DNA of 64,000 bases from Aliiroseovarius pelagivivens (lineage in GTDB: Bacteria; Pseudomonadota; Alphaproteobacteria; Rhodobacterales; Rhodobacteraceae). How positions within the stretch are numbered: position 1 is the first letter of the stretch; each line of letters begins with the position of its first letter. Positions 51,335-61,804 of this stretch are shown one piece after another. The notes below the pieces were generated by a model, which saw only the letters and a program-made list of their open reading frames with translations, did no database searches and had not been told where the DNA came from. The translations under genes and the position numbers were made by a program. The stretch is taken from assembly GCF_900302485.1 (NCBI RefSeq), contig NZ_OMOI01000001.1:620001-684000 (forward strand). Reading direction: 5' to 3'.

Positions 51335-51846
51335 GCTTTCTGCGCCATATCCCCCTTGCTGCTGCCACCAGCATTACGCTTTTGACGGGCTGCAACCTGC
51401 ATGGTGAGGCCGATTTGCGCGCGGCCCTTGGTCAATACTTCACACTTGGAGACACCCTGTCTTTCGAAAGCAAAATGACCTGCACCGCCGCCGTGTTCCG
51501 CGCCGCGCTGAACGATGTGAAGCCCGAGATGCCGATGGCCGCGACCAGCGTCGAAACACAAAAGCTTTTCCGAAGCGCAGGCAAAGCTGCCGTGCGCGCC
51601 GAGGGGCAGACACCACATGCCCTGACGGACGAAATGCTGACGTCTGAGGATGGCGCCTTTGGCCGTCAGGCGCTTGCCGCCGCCGCGCTGGTTGGAAAAT
51701 GCCTGTCGGATACGGACAGCCAAGACTTTCACCGCGCCCTGACGCGGCCCGGTGCGACGATTGCCTATGACACTGGGGTAGGGGGTGTCATGATCCTCGA
51801 TCCCGTAGAACGAAAACTCTTTTTTGCCGCCGGAGATCCTCTGTGA
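51331..51846 (+). CDS. Putative lipoprotein of unknown function
   Basis: A 171-residue exported protein with lipobox LLTGC (Cys21). The mature part has [19 protein letters not shown], two further cysteines (KMTCTAAV and VGKCLSD) that could form a disulfide, and no recognised domain. Overlaps the GT-C gene by ATGA and is followed after 58 bases by the mutase gene, so all may be one transcript. Confidence 0.68.
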   Translation: MSFLRHIPLAAATSITLLTGCNLHGEADLRAALGQYFTLGDTLSFESKMTCTAAVFRAALNDVKPEMPMAATSVETQKLFRSAGKAAVRAEGQTPHALTDEMLTSEDGAFGRQALAAAALVGKCLSDTDSQDFHRALTRPGATIAYDTGVGGVMILDPVERKLFFAAGDPL

Positions 51847-51904
51847 CCCGCGGCTCGGAACCAGCCAGCGCCCACGGGCGCGCCAAGACGAAAAGGACGA
51901 CAAT

Positions 51905-54031
51905 ATGAGCGACACAAAGAACTGGAAGGAACTGGCCGAGAAGGAACTTCGTGGCCGTGCCCTTGATGATTTGACTTGGAACACGCTGGAAGGGATCGAC
52001 GTGAAGCCGCTTTATACGGCGGAAGACACGGCTGATCTTGACCATATGGGCACGCTGCCCGGCTTTGGCCCGTTTACCCGCGGTGTGAAGGCGACCATGT
52101 ATGCGGGGCGCCCGTGGACGATCCGTCAATACGCAGGCTTCTCGACCGCCGAAGAATCCAACGCCTTCTACCGCCGCAACCTTGCTGCTGGTCAGCAGGG
52201 CGTGTCGGTTGCCTTCGACCTTGCCACGCACCGTGGTTACGACTCGGATCACCCGCGCGTTGTGGGTGATGTGGGTAAAGCAGGTGTGGCGATCGATAGC
52301 GTCGAAGACATGAAGATTCTGTTCGACGGCATTCCGCTGGATAAGGTCTCGGTCTCGATGACCATGAACGGCGCGGTTGTCCCGATCCTTGCCAGCTTCA
52401 TCGTCGCTGGTGAAGAACAAGGCCATGACAAAGCGCTGCTGGCGGGCACCATTCAGAACGACATTCTGAAAGAATTCATGGTGCGTAACACCTATATCTA
52501 TCCGCCTGAGCCGTCGATGAAGATCATCTCGGACATCATCGAGTATACCTCGAACGAGATGCCGAAATTCAACTCGATCTCGATTTCCGGCTATCACATG
52601 CAGGAAGCCGGCGCGAACCTGGTGCAAGAGCTTGCCTATACGCTGGCTGATGGTCGCGAATATGTGCGTGCCGCCATCGAGGCAGGCATGGACGTGGACA
52701 AGTTCGCAGGCCGCCTGAGCTTCTTCTTCGCCATCGGCATGAACTTCTTCATGGAAGCCGCAAAACTGCGCGCCGCCCGGACCTTGTGGCACCGCGTAAT
52801 GACCGAGTTCGGCGCGAAGTCGGAACGGTCGAAAATGCTGCGCACCCACTGTCAGACCTCGGGCGTGTCGCTGCAAGAACAGGATCCCTATAACAACGTG
52901 ATCCGCACCGCATACGAAGCGATGTCGGCAGCCCTTGGTGGCACCCAGTCGCTGCACACCAACGCGCTGGATGAAGCCATCGCGCTGCCCACCGATTTCT
53001 CGGCGCGTATCGCACGTAACACCCAGATCATTCTTCAGGAAGAAACTGGCGTGACCAACGTGGTCGACCCGCTGGCGGGCTCTTACTATGTGGAAAGCCT
53101 GACCGACGAGCTGATCAACAAAGCGTGGGAGCTGATGGAAGAGGTCGAAAGCATGGGCGGCATGACCAAGGCTGTGGCCTCGGGTATGCCGAAACTGCGG
53201 ATCGAGGAATCGGCAGCCAAGCGTCAGGCGATGATCGACAAAGGTGACGAAGTCATCGTTGGCGTGAACAAGCACAAGCTGGAAAAAGAAGACCCGATCG
53301 ACATTCTTGACGTGGACAACATGGCCGTGCGTGACAGCCAGATCGCCCGTCTTGAAAACATCCGCGCGACCCGCGACGCTGCTGCGTGTGAAGCCGCTTT
53401 GGCTGAGCTGACCCGCCGGTCCAAAGAAGGTGGAAACCTTCTGGAAGCCGCCGTCGAAGCCGCCCGCGCCCGCGCATCCGTAGGAGAGATCTCCATGGCT
53501 ATGGAAGAAGAGTTCGGCCGTCACCGCGCCGAAGTGAAAACGCTGGCTGGTGTCTATGGCGCGGCTTACGAAGGCGATGAAGGCTTTGCAGCGATCCAGA
53601 AATCGGTCGAAGATTTTGCAGACGATGAAGGCCGTCGCCCGCGTATGCTGGTGGTGAAAATGGGTCAGGACGGTCACGACCGTGGTGCCAAGGTTATCGC
53701 CACAGCCTTTGCCGATATCGGTTTTGACGTGGACGTAGGCCCGCTGTTCCAGACCCCGGATGAAGCTGCTCAGGACGCCATCGACAACGACGTTCACATC
53801 GTGGGGATTTCCTCGCAGGCGGCTGGTCACAAGACGCTGGCTCCGCAGTTGGTGCAGGCTCTGAAAGAGCAGGGTGCCGAGGATATCATCGTGATCTGTG
53901 GCGGTGTGATCCCGCAGCAGGACTATGATTTCCTGTATGAGAACGGCGTAAAAGCCATCTTCGGGCCGGGCACCAACATTCCCGAGGCCGCTCAGGACAT
54001 CCTGAAACTGGTGCGCGAAGCTCGCAGCTAA
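51905..54031 (+). CDS. Methylmalonyl-CoA mutase
   Basis: A 708-residue adenosylcobalamin enzyme that isomerises (R)-methylmalonyl-CoA to succinyl-CoA, completing propionate assimilation. The N-terminal TIM barrel has [19 protein letters not shown] and [20 protein letters not shown], the CoA-binding blocks of the large subunit. The C-terminal cobalamin domain has [12 protein letters not shown] with the lower ligand His591 and [12 protein letters not shown]. It is the single-chain type that acts as a homodimer. The epimerase and the MeaB chaperone are not in this window. Commonly named mcm, scpA or bhbA. Confidence 0.96.
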   Translation: MSDTKNWKELAEKELRGRALDDLTWNTLEGIDVKPLYTAEDTADLDHMGTLPGFGPFTRGVKATMYAGRPWTIRQYAGFSTAEESNAFYRRNLAAGQQGVSVAFDLATHRGYDSDHPRVVGDVGKAGVAIDSVEDMKILFDGIPLDKVSVSMTMNGAVVPILASFIVAGEEQGHDKALLAGTIQNDILKEFMVRNTYIYPPEPSMKIISDIIEYTSNEMPKFNSISISGYHMQEAGANLVQELAYTLADGREYVRAAIEAGMDVDKFAGRLSFFFAIGMNFFMEAAKLRAARTLWHRVMTEFGAKSERSKMLRTHCQTSGVSLQEQDPYNNVIRTAYEAMSAALGGTQSLHTNALDEAIALPTDFSARIARNTQIILQEETGVTNVVDPLAGSYYVESLTDELINKAWELMEEVESMGGMTKAVASGMPKLRIEESAAKRQAMIDKGDEVIVGVNKHKLEKEDPIDILDVDNMAVRDSQIARLENIRATRDAAACEAALAELTRRSKEGGNLLEAAVEAARARASVGEISMAMEEEFGRHRAEVKTLAGVYGAAYEGDEGFAAIQKSVEDFADDEGRRPRMLVVKMGQDGHDRGAKVIATAFADIGFDVDVGPLFQTPDEAAQDAIDNDVHIVGISSQAAGHKTLAPQLVQALKEQGAEDIIVICGGVIPQQDYDFLYENGVKAIFGPGTNIPEAAQDILKLVREARS

Positions 54032-54098
54032 GGCTGAAAACACTTGCGGCTGGCGGCGTTTCCCGCCAGCCTCATCCCAGACCATCGAAGGGGACGAT

Positions 54099-54713
54099 AT
54101 GGCTCTGGGAGAAGTAGATCATCTTGTGGTGTCCTCCGCGACCCTGTCAGAAGGCGTCGCGTATATCGAGGACCTGCTTGGGGTGTCCATGTCGGAGGGA
54201 GGAGACCATCCGCTCATGGGCACCCACAATGCCCTTCTGTCCCTTGGCCCATCATCCTACTTGGAAGTGATCGCGGTGAACCCAGCCGCCGATGCGCCGG
54301 ATCACGCGCGTTGGTTCGATCTGGATTACTTCACCGGCCCGGCCCGTTTGACGAACTGGGCTTTGCGTGTGCCGGACCTGCATCAAGCGCTTCAACGTGC
54401 GCCGGAGGGATCGGGCGACGAATTGCAACTGTCGCGTGGTGATCTGCACTGGGATATGGCCGTACCCGCCGACGGGCGTTTGCCTTTCGCGGGGTGTGCG
54501 CCGGGGCTTCTGTCTTGGAAGGGCGACATGCCTGCGCCGCGATTGCCCGATCATGGGCTGCGGCTCGCTGCGCTTGAAATCACGCATCCTGAAGCCGAAG
54601 CGCTAGCCGTCGCACTGCACCCGCTGGTCGAGGACAAGCGCATCTCGGTTCACTCGGGCGCTCCGGGATTGGCCGGGTGGATCGACACGCCAGCAGGGTT
54701 GGTTCAGTTGTGA
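54099..54713 (+). CDS. VOC superfamily protein (glyoxalase-like domain)
   Basis: A 204-residue protein with the glyoxalase-like fold (ALGEVDHLVVSSATLSEGVAYI at the start, TNWALRVPDL in the middle). It is longer than methylmalonyl-CoA epimerase (about 135 residues) and lacks that enzyme's motif order, so despite its position after the mutase I do not call it the epimerase. The family is often annotated only as glyoxalase-like. The stop overlaps the GNAT start as GTGA. Confidence 0.8.
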   Translation: MALGEVDHLVVSSATLSEGVAYIEDLLGVSMSEGGDHPLMGTHNALLSLGPSSYLEVIAVNPAADAPDHARWFDLDYFTGPARLTNWALRVPDLHQALQRAPEGSGDELQLSRGDLHWDMAVPADGRLPFAGCAPGLLSWKGDMPAPRLPDHGLRLAALEITHPEAEALAVALHPLVEDKRISVHSGAPGLAGWIDTPAGLVQL

Positions 54714-55186
54714 TTGTCCGCGCGGCAAGAATGACGGATGCTCCTGCCATTCAGAAGCTGTGGAACCTTGCGATCCTTGAAACGCTGATCACGTTCAACT
54801 CTGTTCCGAAAACGCGACTCGAGGTCGAAACGGCCATCGAATCTGCGAAGTGCATGCTGGTTGCTGAAGAGGCTGGGCAAGTGATCGGCTATGCCAGTTT
54901 TGACCAGTTTCGAGCCGGGGTCGGGTATGCCCACACTGCAGAGCATTCGATCATGATGGACCCAGATGCGCGCGGGCGCGGGGCTGGACGGTTCTTGATG
55001 ACTCAGATCGAAGACGAAGCCCGCACCCAAGGGTTTCATTCGATGATCGCCGGCGTGTCACGGTCAAACCCGATGGGAGAACCGTTCCATGCGGCCATGG
55101 GGTATCAGACTGTTGGGGTTATCCCACAGGCTGGGCGAAAGCACGATCAGTGGCATGATCTTGTGCTGATGCAGAAAATCCTGTGA
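54710..55186 (+). CDS. GNAT family N-acetyltransferase (phosphinothricin acetyltransferase-like)
   Basis: A 158-residue acetyl-CoA dependent transferase. The acetyl-CoA loop is DARGRGAGRFLMTQIEDEA, and the end NPMGEPFHAAMGYQTVG and KHDQWHDLVLMQK matches the PAT/MddA subgroup, which acetylates phosphinothricin, methionine sulfoximine or similar amino acids. The GTG start at 54710 overlaps the VOC stop; a longer start inside the VOC gene is less likely. Natural substrate unknown. Confidence 0.88.
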   Translation: MIVRAARMTDAPAIQKLWNLAILETLITFNSVPKTRLEVETAIESAKCMLVAEEAGQVIGYASFDQFRAGVGYAHTAEHSIMMDPDARGRGAGRFLMTQIEDEARTQGFHSMIAGVSRSNPMGEPFHAAMGYQTVGVIPQAGRKHDQWHDLVLMQKIL

Positions 55187-55216
55187 CCCGCTGGAGAAAG
55201 CCGCTAACACTTCCCT

Positions 55217-55897
55217 ATGTCGATCTGGTCTAGAATATCCGACGCGCTGTCCGCGCTTGCCAAAGGCGAAACCCTGTCAGATGTGTTCTCACATCTGCGC
55301 ACACCGCCTGAAAGATCCGCCGGTTTTGCAATCGCTGTTATTGCGCTGGGTGCGAAGATGGCCAAAGCAGACGGACTAGTCACACGCGACGAGGTGTCAG
55401 CCTTCCGCGAGGTGTTCACCATCCCCCAGTCGGAAGAAAAGAACGCAGCCCGCCTGTTCAATCTGGCCCGCACTGACGTCGCCGGGTTCGAGCTGTATGC
55501 TCAACGGGTCGCGGCGATGTTTGGCCCCGACGATCCCGCGCTTTGCGACTTGATGGAGGGGCTATTTCACATCGCGCTTGCCGATGGCGAATACCACCCC
55601 GGCGAGAACGCCTATTTGGAAGAGGTCGCGCGGATCTTCGGTATGCCCGATGAGCGCTTTGCGGCCCTCCGCTCGCGTATGGTTCCGGATGAACACCCCG
55701 ATCCCTATCGGGTGCTTGGCGTGCCCCGTGACGCAACGATGGCCGAGATCCGCAAGGTCTGGCGGAACGAAGTACGCGAAAGCCACCCTGATCGCATGAT
55801 TGCGCGTGGCGTCCCGGAAGAGGCCATCAAACTGGCTGAGAAACGTTTGATTGCCGTCAACAGGGCTTGGGAAGAAATCAACGCAGGGCAGGGATGA
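55217..55897 (+). CDS. TerB-DnaJ protein, DjlA-like without a membrane anchor
   Basis: A 226-residue protein. The first part is a TerB-like helical domain (FAIAVIALGAKMAKADGLVTRDE, ALCDLMEGLFHIALADGEYH), and the last 65 residues are a J domain with DPYRVLGVPRDATMAEIRKVW and the Hsp70-stimulating HPD (ESHPDRMI). DjlA of E. coli has the same order but begins with a membrane helix; here none is visible, so it should be cytosolic. It probably recruits DnaK. The next gene starts at its stop. Confidence 0.9.
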   Translation: MSIWSRISDALSALAKGETLSDVFSHLRTPPERSAGFAIAVIALGAKMAKADGLVTRDEVSAFREVFTIPQSEEKNAARLFNLARTDVAGFELYAQRVAAMFGPDDPALCDLMEGLFHIALADGEYHPGENAYLEEVARIFGMPDERFAALRSRMVPDEHPDPYRVLGVPRDATMAEIRKVWRNEVRESHPDRMIARGVPEEAIKLAEKRLIAVNRAWEEINAGQG

Positions 55898-56922
55898 TGC
55901 GGATCGCGACCTATAATGTCGAATGGTTCGACAACCTGTTCGATGACGACGGAATCCCGATTGTGGACAATGGGTGGTCCGGTCGTCAGGACGTCACCCG
56001 AGCCGCCCAATGGGACGCGGTGGGCAAGGTGTTTCAGGCGATGGATGCCGATGCAGTCATGATCATCGAAGCACCGGATCAGAGCCGCAAACGTGACACC
56101 ATTCCTGCACTGGAAACCTTTGCTGAGATCTTTGGACTTCGGGCGCGCAAGGCGATGATTGGGTTTGCCAATGACACGCAGCAGGAAATTGCGTTGCTTT
56201 ATGATCCTCGCGTGATCAGCGCGCGGCATGACCCGCTGGGGGCCGAGAACGTGGATGATGCCTATGCCGCGCCACGGTTTGACAGCAGTTTCGAGCTTGA
56301 TCTGGACACCGATGCTACACCTGAAATTGTGGTGTTTTCCAAGCCGCCGCTTGAGGTTGCGTTGACCCATCGTGAAAGCGGTAAAGAACTGCGATTGCTT
56401 GGCGTGCATGCCAAGTCGAAAGCCCCCCACGGCGCACGTGGAGCGGCTGAAGTTATGCGCGTCGCCATCGAAAATCGCCGTAAGCAAATGGCGCAATGTA
56501 TTTGGATCCGTCGTCGCGTGGATGAACATCTGGACGTCGGCGAGCCGCTGATCGTGCTGGGCGATTTTAACGATGGTCCGGGATTGGACGAATACGAAAA
56601 GCTATTCGGGCGGTCCGGGGTCGAGGTTGTGTTGGGCGAGGGCAAGGCAACCTGCATGTATGACCCACATGCCCGCATGGCGCTGTTGCAACGCACGGGC
56701 GTCCGACCAACCACCTCGCGGTTTTATATCGCCAAGGAGAAGCGGTATTTGCAGGCGCTTTTGGACTACATCATGGTGTCTCCGGACCTGCTGGCGACCA
56801 AGCCAAATTGGCGCATCTGGCATCCGTTTGATGACTCGCTCTGCTATCAGGATGTTTCTCTGCGCGAGGCGTTGTTGACGGCCTCGGATCACTTCCCGGT
56901 ATCGATAGATTTGAAGCTCTGA
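55894..56922 (+). CDS. Endonuclease/exonuclease/phosphatase family protein
   Basis: A 342-residue metal-dependent hydrolase. RIATYNVEWFDNLF at the start supplies the first metal site (Asn), DAVMIIEAPD the catalytic Glu, LRLLGVHAKSKAPHG a central histidine block, LIVLGDFNDGP the Asp-Asn pair, and TASDHFPVSIDL the final Asp-His. It has no signal peptide. Start ATG 55894 overlaps the previous stop as ATGA; the next ATG (55897) is also possible. Substrate could be DNA, RNA or a phosphoester. Confidence 0.87.
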   Translation: MMRIATYNVEWFDNLFDDDGIPIVDNGWSGRQDVTRAAQWDAVGKVFQAMDADAVMIIEAPDQSRKRDTIPALETFAEIFGLRARKAMIGFANDTQQEIALLYDPRVISARHDPLGAENVDDAYAAPRFDSSFELDLDTDATPEIVVFSKPPLEVALTHRESGKELRLLGVHAKSKAPHGARGAAEVMRVAIENRRKQMAQCIWIRRRVDEHLDVGEPLIVLGDFNDGPGLDEYEKLFGRSGVEVVLGEGKATCMYDPHARMALLQRTGVRPTTSRFYIAKEKRYLQALLDYIMVSPDLLATKPNWRIWHPFDDSLCYQDVSLREALLTASDHFPVSIDLKL

Positions 56923-56958
56923 CCTTCACATTGGGCTGTGGCTGCCTACATTTAAATT

Positions 56959-57282
56959 ATGAAACATTTTGCGACATCCACTGCCCTTGCTTTGCTTCTA
57001 GCGACCGGACCCGCCGTTGCGCAGGACGATACGCCGCCTGACAACCCCGAACTTGCGGAAGGGGCCGAGCTTTTGAACCGGGGCTTTCAACTGCTTCTGG
57101 AAGGGCTTGCCAACGAAATAGAACCAATGGCGCAGGAATGGTCCGAGGGCTGGGCCGATCTGGTTGAGAAGTTTGGCGACATGCAGGTCTATCATCCGCC
57201 TGAAGTGCTGCCCAATGGGGATATCATCATCCGCCGTCGCACCCCGCTTGATCCATCGGAACCCGGCGAGACGGATATCTGA
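56959..57282 (+). CDS. Small exported protein of unknown function
   Basis: A 107-residue protein with a signal peptide of 21 residues (ending AVAQ). The mature part is acidic and helical (ELAEGAELLNRGFQLLLEGL, NEIEPMAQEWSEGWADLVE) and ends in a hydrophilic tail with IIIRRR. It resembles a family in Rhodobacterales often labelled, without support here, as an AAA+ protein; no Walker motif is present. It converges on ppx, 6 bases apart. Confidence 0.65.
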   Translation: MKHFATSTALALLLATGPAVAQDDTPPDNPELAEGAELLNRGFQLLLEGLANEIEPMAQEWSEGWADLVEKFGDMQVYHPPEVLPNGDIIIRRRTPLDPSEPGETDI

Positions 57283-57288
57283 ACCGAA

Positions 57289-58830
57289 CTAGCGTTTCTT
57301 CTTCACGATGGGCGTGGCATCCAGCGCGTCGGCCAGTGTCTGGAAACGTGCTTCGGCCACTTCGCCAAACAATCCGTCCGCTTCTTTCTTCAGATACAGA
57401 ACGAGTTCGCGTTTCTTCGGGAACCAGCGGAGTTCAGCCATGCGCGTCGGGTCTTCAACCGAAAACATGGCTCCGAACCGCATCGCTTTTCCCAAAACTT
57501 CGGCCCGGGCCAGCATCTTTTCAGGCAGGATTTCGAAAAGTGGCTCGAAATGCGACCCATCGCGGCTGTTTTTATAGCGATGCAGAAGAGCCAGCCCCAA
57601 GAAAACACGTTGTTCATGGGTTAGCCCCCCCAGATTGGCGCGGGTGGCGTTGTCGAAGCAAACCTCGTGCCGGTAATCCGGGTGCGCGCGCCAGCTGACG
57701 TCATGCAGCAGACAGGCGGCGCGAATAATGCGCAGGTCATCGGGTTTTAGCGATTTGTAGAGCGGCGTCAGGAACCGAAACAGCGCCTTGCCAAACCCTG
57801 GATTGCGCGCGTCTTTCTTTTCCGCGTGGTAACACGCCTCGATCAACGGATCGCGTTTACGCAGCCGGTCGGGCATCTGTTCATATAGCAGCCCCTCGCG
57901 GATGCCATAGGAACTGACGGCGATCTCTTTCGGGCGGAAGACGTGCATCAGGCGTTTCAAAACCTGTGCTGCGATAGGGACCAGCGCCATACGGGCCGAG
58001 GATGTGCCCGTGTGTTGACGAACCTCGTCCAGATCGACCTCTTCGATCCATTTCAGGGTCTTGGCCAGCGACTTTGGCGTCATCCGGTATTCATGCAGCA
58101 CGGTCAGAGGATAGCCGCGACGTTCCATGTCCAGGCGCGCAATAGCACGCCACGATCCGCCCACAAGGAACAGCCGTTTGTGGTCGGTACCCATCTCGGC
58201 GGCCAGCTCATCCACGACGCGGGCAATCTCGGCCTTCAGACCTTTTTTGCCGCCGGGCACACCTGCAAGTTTCAGGGGCCCAAGGGGCGAGGTGACTCGT
58301 TTGCCGACCTCTCCGGTCCGAATATGGGCCAGTTCCAGCGACGAGCCGCCGATGTCACACATAAGCCCCTGCGCTTCGGGCCAGCCCAGAAGGACACCTT
58401 GGGCGGACAGGCGGGCTTCTTCCTCGCCGTCGATGACGTAAAGCTCCAACCCGGTTTCGCGCAGAACCTGTTCGCGGAAGTCCGGGCCATCTTCGGCGTC
58501 GCGTACCGCAGCGGTGGCGACAGCTGACAGCGGGCCAAGGTTCATGCCGTCGGCCAGCCGTTGAAAGCGTTTGATCGCCGACAAAGCACGGGCGCGACCT
58601 TCTGGATGAAGATGACCCGTTTCAGCAATTCCACGGCCCAAGCCGCAGAGGATTTTTTCGTTGAAGAAATAGGCAGGCGAGCGGGCAGCCCCGTCGAATA
58701 CCACTAGACGAACCGAGTTTGACCCCACATCCACCACGCCAACGCGGCTAAGCCTGCGGGCCGAGGGGTCGTCAAACAGTGGTCGTCCAAACGGGCCCCA
58801 ATCGTCCCCGGTATCGCCACGTCCGTCCAT
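57289..58830 (-). CDS. ppx: Exopolyphosphatase (Ppx/GppA family)
   Basis: A 513-residue phosphatase of the actin-like Ppx/GppA fold, which removes phosphate from polyphosphate or pppGpp. VGVVDVGSNSVRLVVFD is the first phosphate loop (near residue 30), LMCDIGGSSLELAHI the second. The C-terminal half includes an HD-like region (LHDVSWRAHPDYRHE) as in longer Ppx proteins. It starts 50 bases after the ppk stop, so both are in one transcription unit, giving synthesis and breakdown of polyphosphate together. Confidence 0.92.
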   Translation of the reverse strand: MDGRGDTGDDWGPFGRPLFDDPSARRLSRVGVVDVGSNSVRLVVFDGAARSPAYFFNEKILCGLGRGIAETGHLHPEGRARALSAIKRFQRLADGMNLGPLSAVATAAVRDAEDGPDFREQVLRETGLELYVIDGEEEARLSAQGVLLGWPEAQGLMCDIGGSSLELAHIRTGEVGKRVTSPLGPLKLAGVPGGKKGLKAEIARVVDELAAEMGTDHKRLFLVGGSWRAIARLDMERRGYPLTVLHEYRMTPKSLAKTLKWIEEVDLDEVRQHTGTSSARMALVPIAAQVLKRLMHVFRPKEIAVSSYGIREGLLYEQMPDRLRKRDPLIEACYHAEKKDARNPGFGKALFRFLTPLYKSLKPDDLRIIRAACLLHDVSWRAHPDYRHEVCFDNATRANLGGLTHEQRVFLGLALLHRYKNSRDGSHFEPLFEILPEKMLARAEVLGKAMRFGAMFSVEDPTRMAELRWFPKKRELVLYLKKEADGLFGEVAEARFQTLADALDATPIVKKKR

Positions 58831-58880
58831 AGAATCCCCCCGTCTCAGTGAGTGTACTCTAGCGGCGCGTCAGACATATC

Positions 58881-61079
58881 TCAATCTTGTGAATGCGTTA
58901 GTTCGGGCACATCCGAGGCACCGGCGGATCCGCGGCCCGATAGGGACGAGTTTTCCATGAAGAAGCGGTGGCAGTTGAACGGACGCTCGATCACGCCAAG
59001 ATCTGCGCGGCTGAACTTGCCGTCCGGCCCCATCACCCAGCTTTGCGCGACATCTGCAAGATTTGCGGCCATGATCTGGCTGACGATCTGGGCCTTCACG
59101 GTGGCGTTCTTGATCTCGACCAGCGTTTCCACGCGGCGGTTCAGGTTGCGGCCCATCCAATCGGCTGAGGACATGAAGACGCGCGCTTTTTTCGACGGCA
59201 AGCCATGGCCATTGCCGAAGCAAACAATGCGCGAGTGTTCAAGGAACCGGCCCACGATAGACTTGACCCGGATGTTCTCTGACAGCCCCTTGATGCCGGG
59301 CCGAAGCCCGCAGATGCCGCGCACCACGAGGCTGATTTTCACACCCGCTTGGCTGGCTTCGTAAAGCGCGTCGATGACGTCCGGTTCGACCAGAGAGTTC
59401 ATTTTAGCCCAGATTTGCGCTGGCTTGCCCTCTTTTGCGAACGCGGCTTCGTTCTGGATCCGCTTGATCAAGGACGACTTTAGGTCCAGCGGAGAAATGG
59501 CCAGATTCTCAAGGCTTTGCGGTTCGGCGTACCCGGAAAGATAGTTGAAGACCCGCGTTGCGTCGCGCCCCAGAGCGGTGTCACAGGTAAAGAGGCTCAG
59601 GTCGGTATAAATCCGCGCCGTAATCGGGTGATAGTTCCCGGTGCCATAGTGCGTATACGTGACCAGCTCGTCTCCTTCACGCCGCACCACGGTCGAGATC
59701 TTGGCGTGGGTTTTATAGTTGATGAATCCATAGGTCACATGCGCACCCGCACGTTCCAGCCGTCGCGACTGACGGATGTTGGCGGCTTCGTCAAAACGGG
59801 CCTTCAGCTCGACCAGCGCGGTAACCGACTTGCCATCTTCAGCGGCTTCACACAGCGCCTTCACGATCGGGCTGTCATGGGACGTGCGATAGAGCGTCTG
59901 CTTAATCGCAACAACATTGGGGTCACGCGCGGCCTGATGCAGGAAGCGGACCACCATGTCGAAGGTTTCATAGGGGTGGTGCAGCAGCATGTCCTTTTGC
60001 CGGATCGCTGCGAACATATCGCCCTCGTGGTCCTGCACGCGTTCGGGAACTCGCGGCGTGAAACTTGGCCACAGCAGATCTGGACGCTCTTTCAAGACCA
60101 GCTCGCTTAGATCGGCCATGCCAATCATGCCGTTTGCCTCGACGATCTCTTGGCTCGAGATACGCAGCTCGCGTTTGATCATGGACAGAAGGGCAGAGGG
60201 GGCGCCAGCGGTGATCTTCAGACGGACAACTCCGCCCCGGCGGCGGCGTTTCAAGGCAGTTTCGAATTCGCGAACCAGATCTTCGGCTTCGTCTTCGACC
60301 TCAAGATCGCTGTCGCGCAGGATACGGAAGGCGCAATGACCTTTTTCTTCGTATCCGGGGAAAAGCTGGTTCAGATGCTCAAGCAGCAGGTCTTCCAGCG
60401 GCAGGAAACGGAACTGGCCGTCGCCTGCGGGCAGGGGGACGAAGCGGTCAATCTGATGCGGGATCGGCAGTAGCGCCTTCAGTTTTTGCTTGTCCTTGGC
60501 ACGTTCCAATTGCAACGCCAGCGAATAGCCGGTGTTTGGGATGAAGGGGAACGGGTGGGCTGGGTCGATGGCCAACGGGGACAGAACCGGGAAAACCTGA
60601 GTCAGAAAGACATGGTCCAGATGGGTGCGGTCTGCATCGGTCAGATCTTCACGGCGGGCGATGATGATACCTTCCGTGCGCATTTCACCCGACAGGATTT
60701 CAAACACGGATTGCTGCCGCGCCATCAACGCGCGGGCATCCGCGTCGATCAGCTTCAGCTGTTCGCTGGGGCTAAGGCCGTCGGCTGCTGGGGTCGATAC
60801 GCCTTCGCGAACCAACTCGCGCAGACCTGCGACACGCACGGTATAAAACTCGTCCAAGTTTGCCGCCGAAATCGACAGAAACCGCAGACGCTCCAACAGC
60901 GGAACGCGGTTGTTTTCGGCTTCTTCCAACACACGCCAGTTGAACCCTAGCCAGCTGAGCTCGCGGTTGAAGAACCGTTTTGGGCCTGCAAAATCATCCG
61001 CAGGCAGCGCTGTCGCGGGCGGGAAATCGGCGGACAAGAAGTCGGCCAGTGGGAGTTCGGGCGTCTTGGGTGTATTCAT
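58881..61079 (-). CDS. ppk: Polyphosphate kinase 1
   Basis: A 732-residue enzyme that polymerises the gamma phosphate of ATP into polyphosphate. The N-terminal [19 protein letters not shown] and [16 protein letters not shown] are the ATP-binding start. The active-site blocks include [54 protein letters not shown] with the phosphohistidine region, and [14 protein letters not shown]. The C terminus has the second PLD-like lobe ([19 protein letters not shown]). It lies 41 bases after hda. Confidence 0.96.
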   Translation of the reverse strand: MNTPKTPELPLADFLSADFPPATALPADDFAGPKRFFNRELSWLGFNWRVLEEAENNRVPLLERLRFLSISAANLDEFYTVRVAGLRELVREGVSTPAADGLSPSEQLKLIDADARALMARQQSVFEILSGEMRTEGIIIARREDLTDADRTHLDHVFLTQVFPVLSPLAIDPAHPFPFIPNTGYSLALQLERAKDKQKLKALLPIPHQIDRFVPLPAGDGQFRFLPLEDLLLEHLNQLFPGYEEKGHCAFRILRDSDLEVEDEAEDLVREFETALKRRRRGGVVRLKITAGAPSALLSMIKRELRISSQEIVEANGMIGMADLSELVLKERPDLLWPSFTPRVPERVQDHEGDMFAAIRQKDMLLHHPYETFDMVVRFLHQAARDPNVVAIKQTLYRTSHDSPIVKALCEAAEDGKSVTALVELKARFDEAANIRQSRRLERAGAHVTYGFINYKTHAKISTVVRREGDELVTYTHYGTGNYHPITARIYTDLSLFTCDTALGRDATRVFNYLSGYAEPQSLENLAISPLDLKSSLIKRIQNEAAFAKEGKPAQIWAKMNSLVEPDVIDALYEASQAGVKISLVVRGICGLRPGIKGLSENIRVKSIVGRFLEHSRIVCFGNGHGLPSKKARVFMSSADWMGRNLNRRVETLVEIKNATVKAQIVSQIMAANLADVAQSWVMGPDGKFSRADLGVIERPFNCHRFFMENSSLSGRGSAGASDVPELTHSQD

Positions 61080-61120
61080 GGCTGCACTATATCGCGGGAA
61101 ACTGTGACGGGAAGGTGACG

Positions 61121-61804
61121 TTATGCCTCGGTTTCCGGGTCTTTGTCCAGAACGCGTGCCGCCAATACTCGGGTAAGAGCGCGACCTTCTGACAGAGCCG
61201 CCTGATCCAGAACCGAGACCAGACGCGCGGCTTCTGCCAGCGACCGCTCCATGCGCGGCAGCAGATAGTCGATCAGGTTGGCGGGAACCGTGATCTGGCG
61301 ATCATGGAACAGTTTGACCAACACCGCCGAGAGCAACATGTCGTCAGGCGGGTCGAGACGAGCCAAGGTTGTGCCCTCCATCCGGCTTTTCAGGTCGGGC
61401 AGGGTCACCCCCCAACGAGACGGGGCCGAGCGGGCAGTGACCAGCAGCGCGCCACCTTCGGCCAAAACCAGATTGTGCAGATGGAACAGCGCTTTCTCTG
61501 CCTCGGGATTTCCAGCAATTCGGTCAGCGTCTTCAAGGGCGACGGACTGGCCGGCCAAATCTTCGATCCGAAGGTCAGGCAGAGAGCTGGCCTGAAGAAT
61601 CTGCGCACCCGAAAGCCCCGCCCAGACATGGGTCAGGTGGGTCTTGCCGGTACCGGCGTCCCCTGCCAAGACAAGCTTTCGATTGGGCCAGTTCTGCCAG
61701 CTTTCGATCGTCGCCATGGCATTGGCATTCGATGGGGTGACAAGAAAATCATCCAACCCCTGCGCGGGGTGCGCGGGCAGGTCAAAGGTCAGTTGTTCGG
61801 GCAT
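61121..61804 (-). CDS. Hda/DnaA-like regulatory inactivation protein
   Basis: A 227-residue AAA+ protein of the Hda/HdaA type, which with the sliding clamp stimulates DnaA-ATP hydrolysis and so prevents re-initiation. The clamp-binding start QLTFDLP is present, followed by Walker [11 protein letters not shown] (near residue 52), sensor region [10 protein letters not shown] and [20 protein letters not shown]. It lacks the DNA-binding domain IV of DnaA, as Hda does. The start overlaps the AI-2E gene stop by one base. Confidence 0.92.
   Translation of the reverse strand: MPEQLTFDLPAHPAQGLDDFLVTPSNANAMATIESWQNWPNRKLVLAGDAGTGKTHLTHVWAGLSGAQILQASSLPDLRIEDLAGQSVALEDADRIAGNPEAEKALFHLHNLVLAEGGALLVTARSAPSRWGVTLPDLKSRMEGTTLARLDPPDDMLLSAVLVKLFHDRQITVPANLIDYLLPRMERSLAEAARLVSVLDQAALSEGRALTRVLAARVLDKDPETEA

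Noticed and set aside
51788..54085. Long open frame opposite the methylmalonyl-CoA mutase gene
   Set aside because: Antisense shadow; composition is not protein-like.
54099..54713. Methylmalonyl-CoA epimerase after the mutase
   Set aside because: The protein is too long and lacks the epimerase motif order. It is a different VOC branch.
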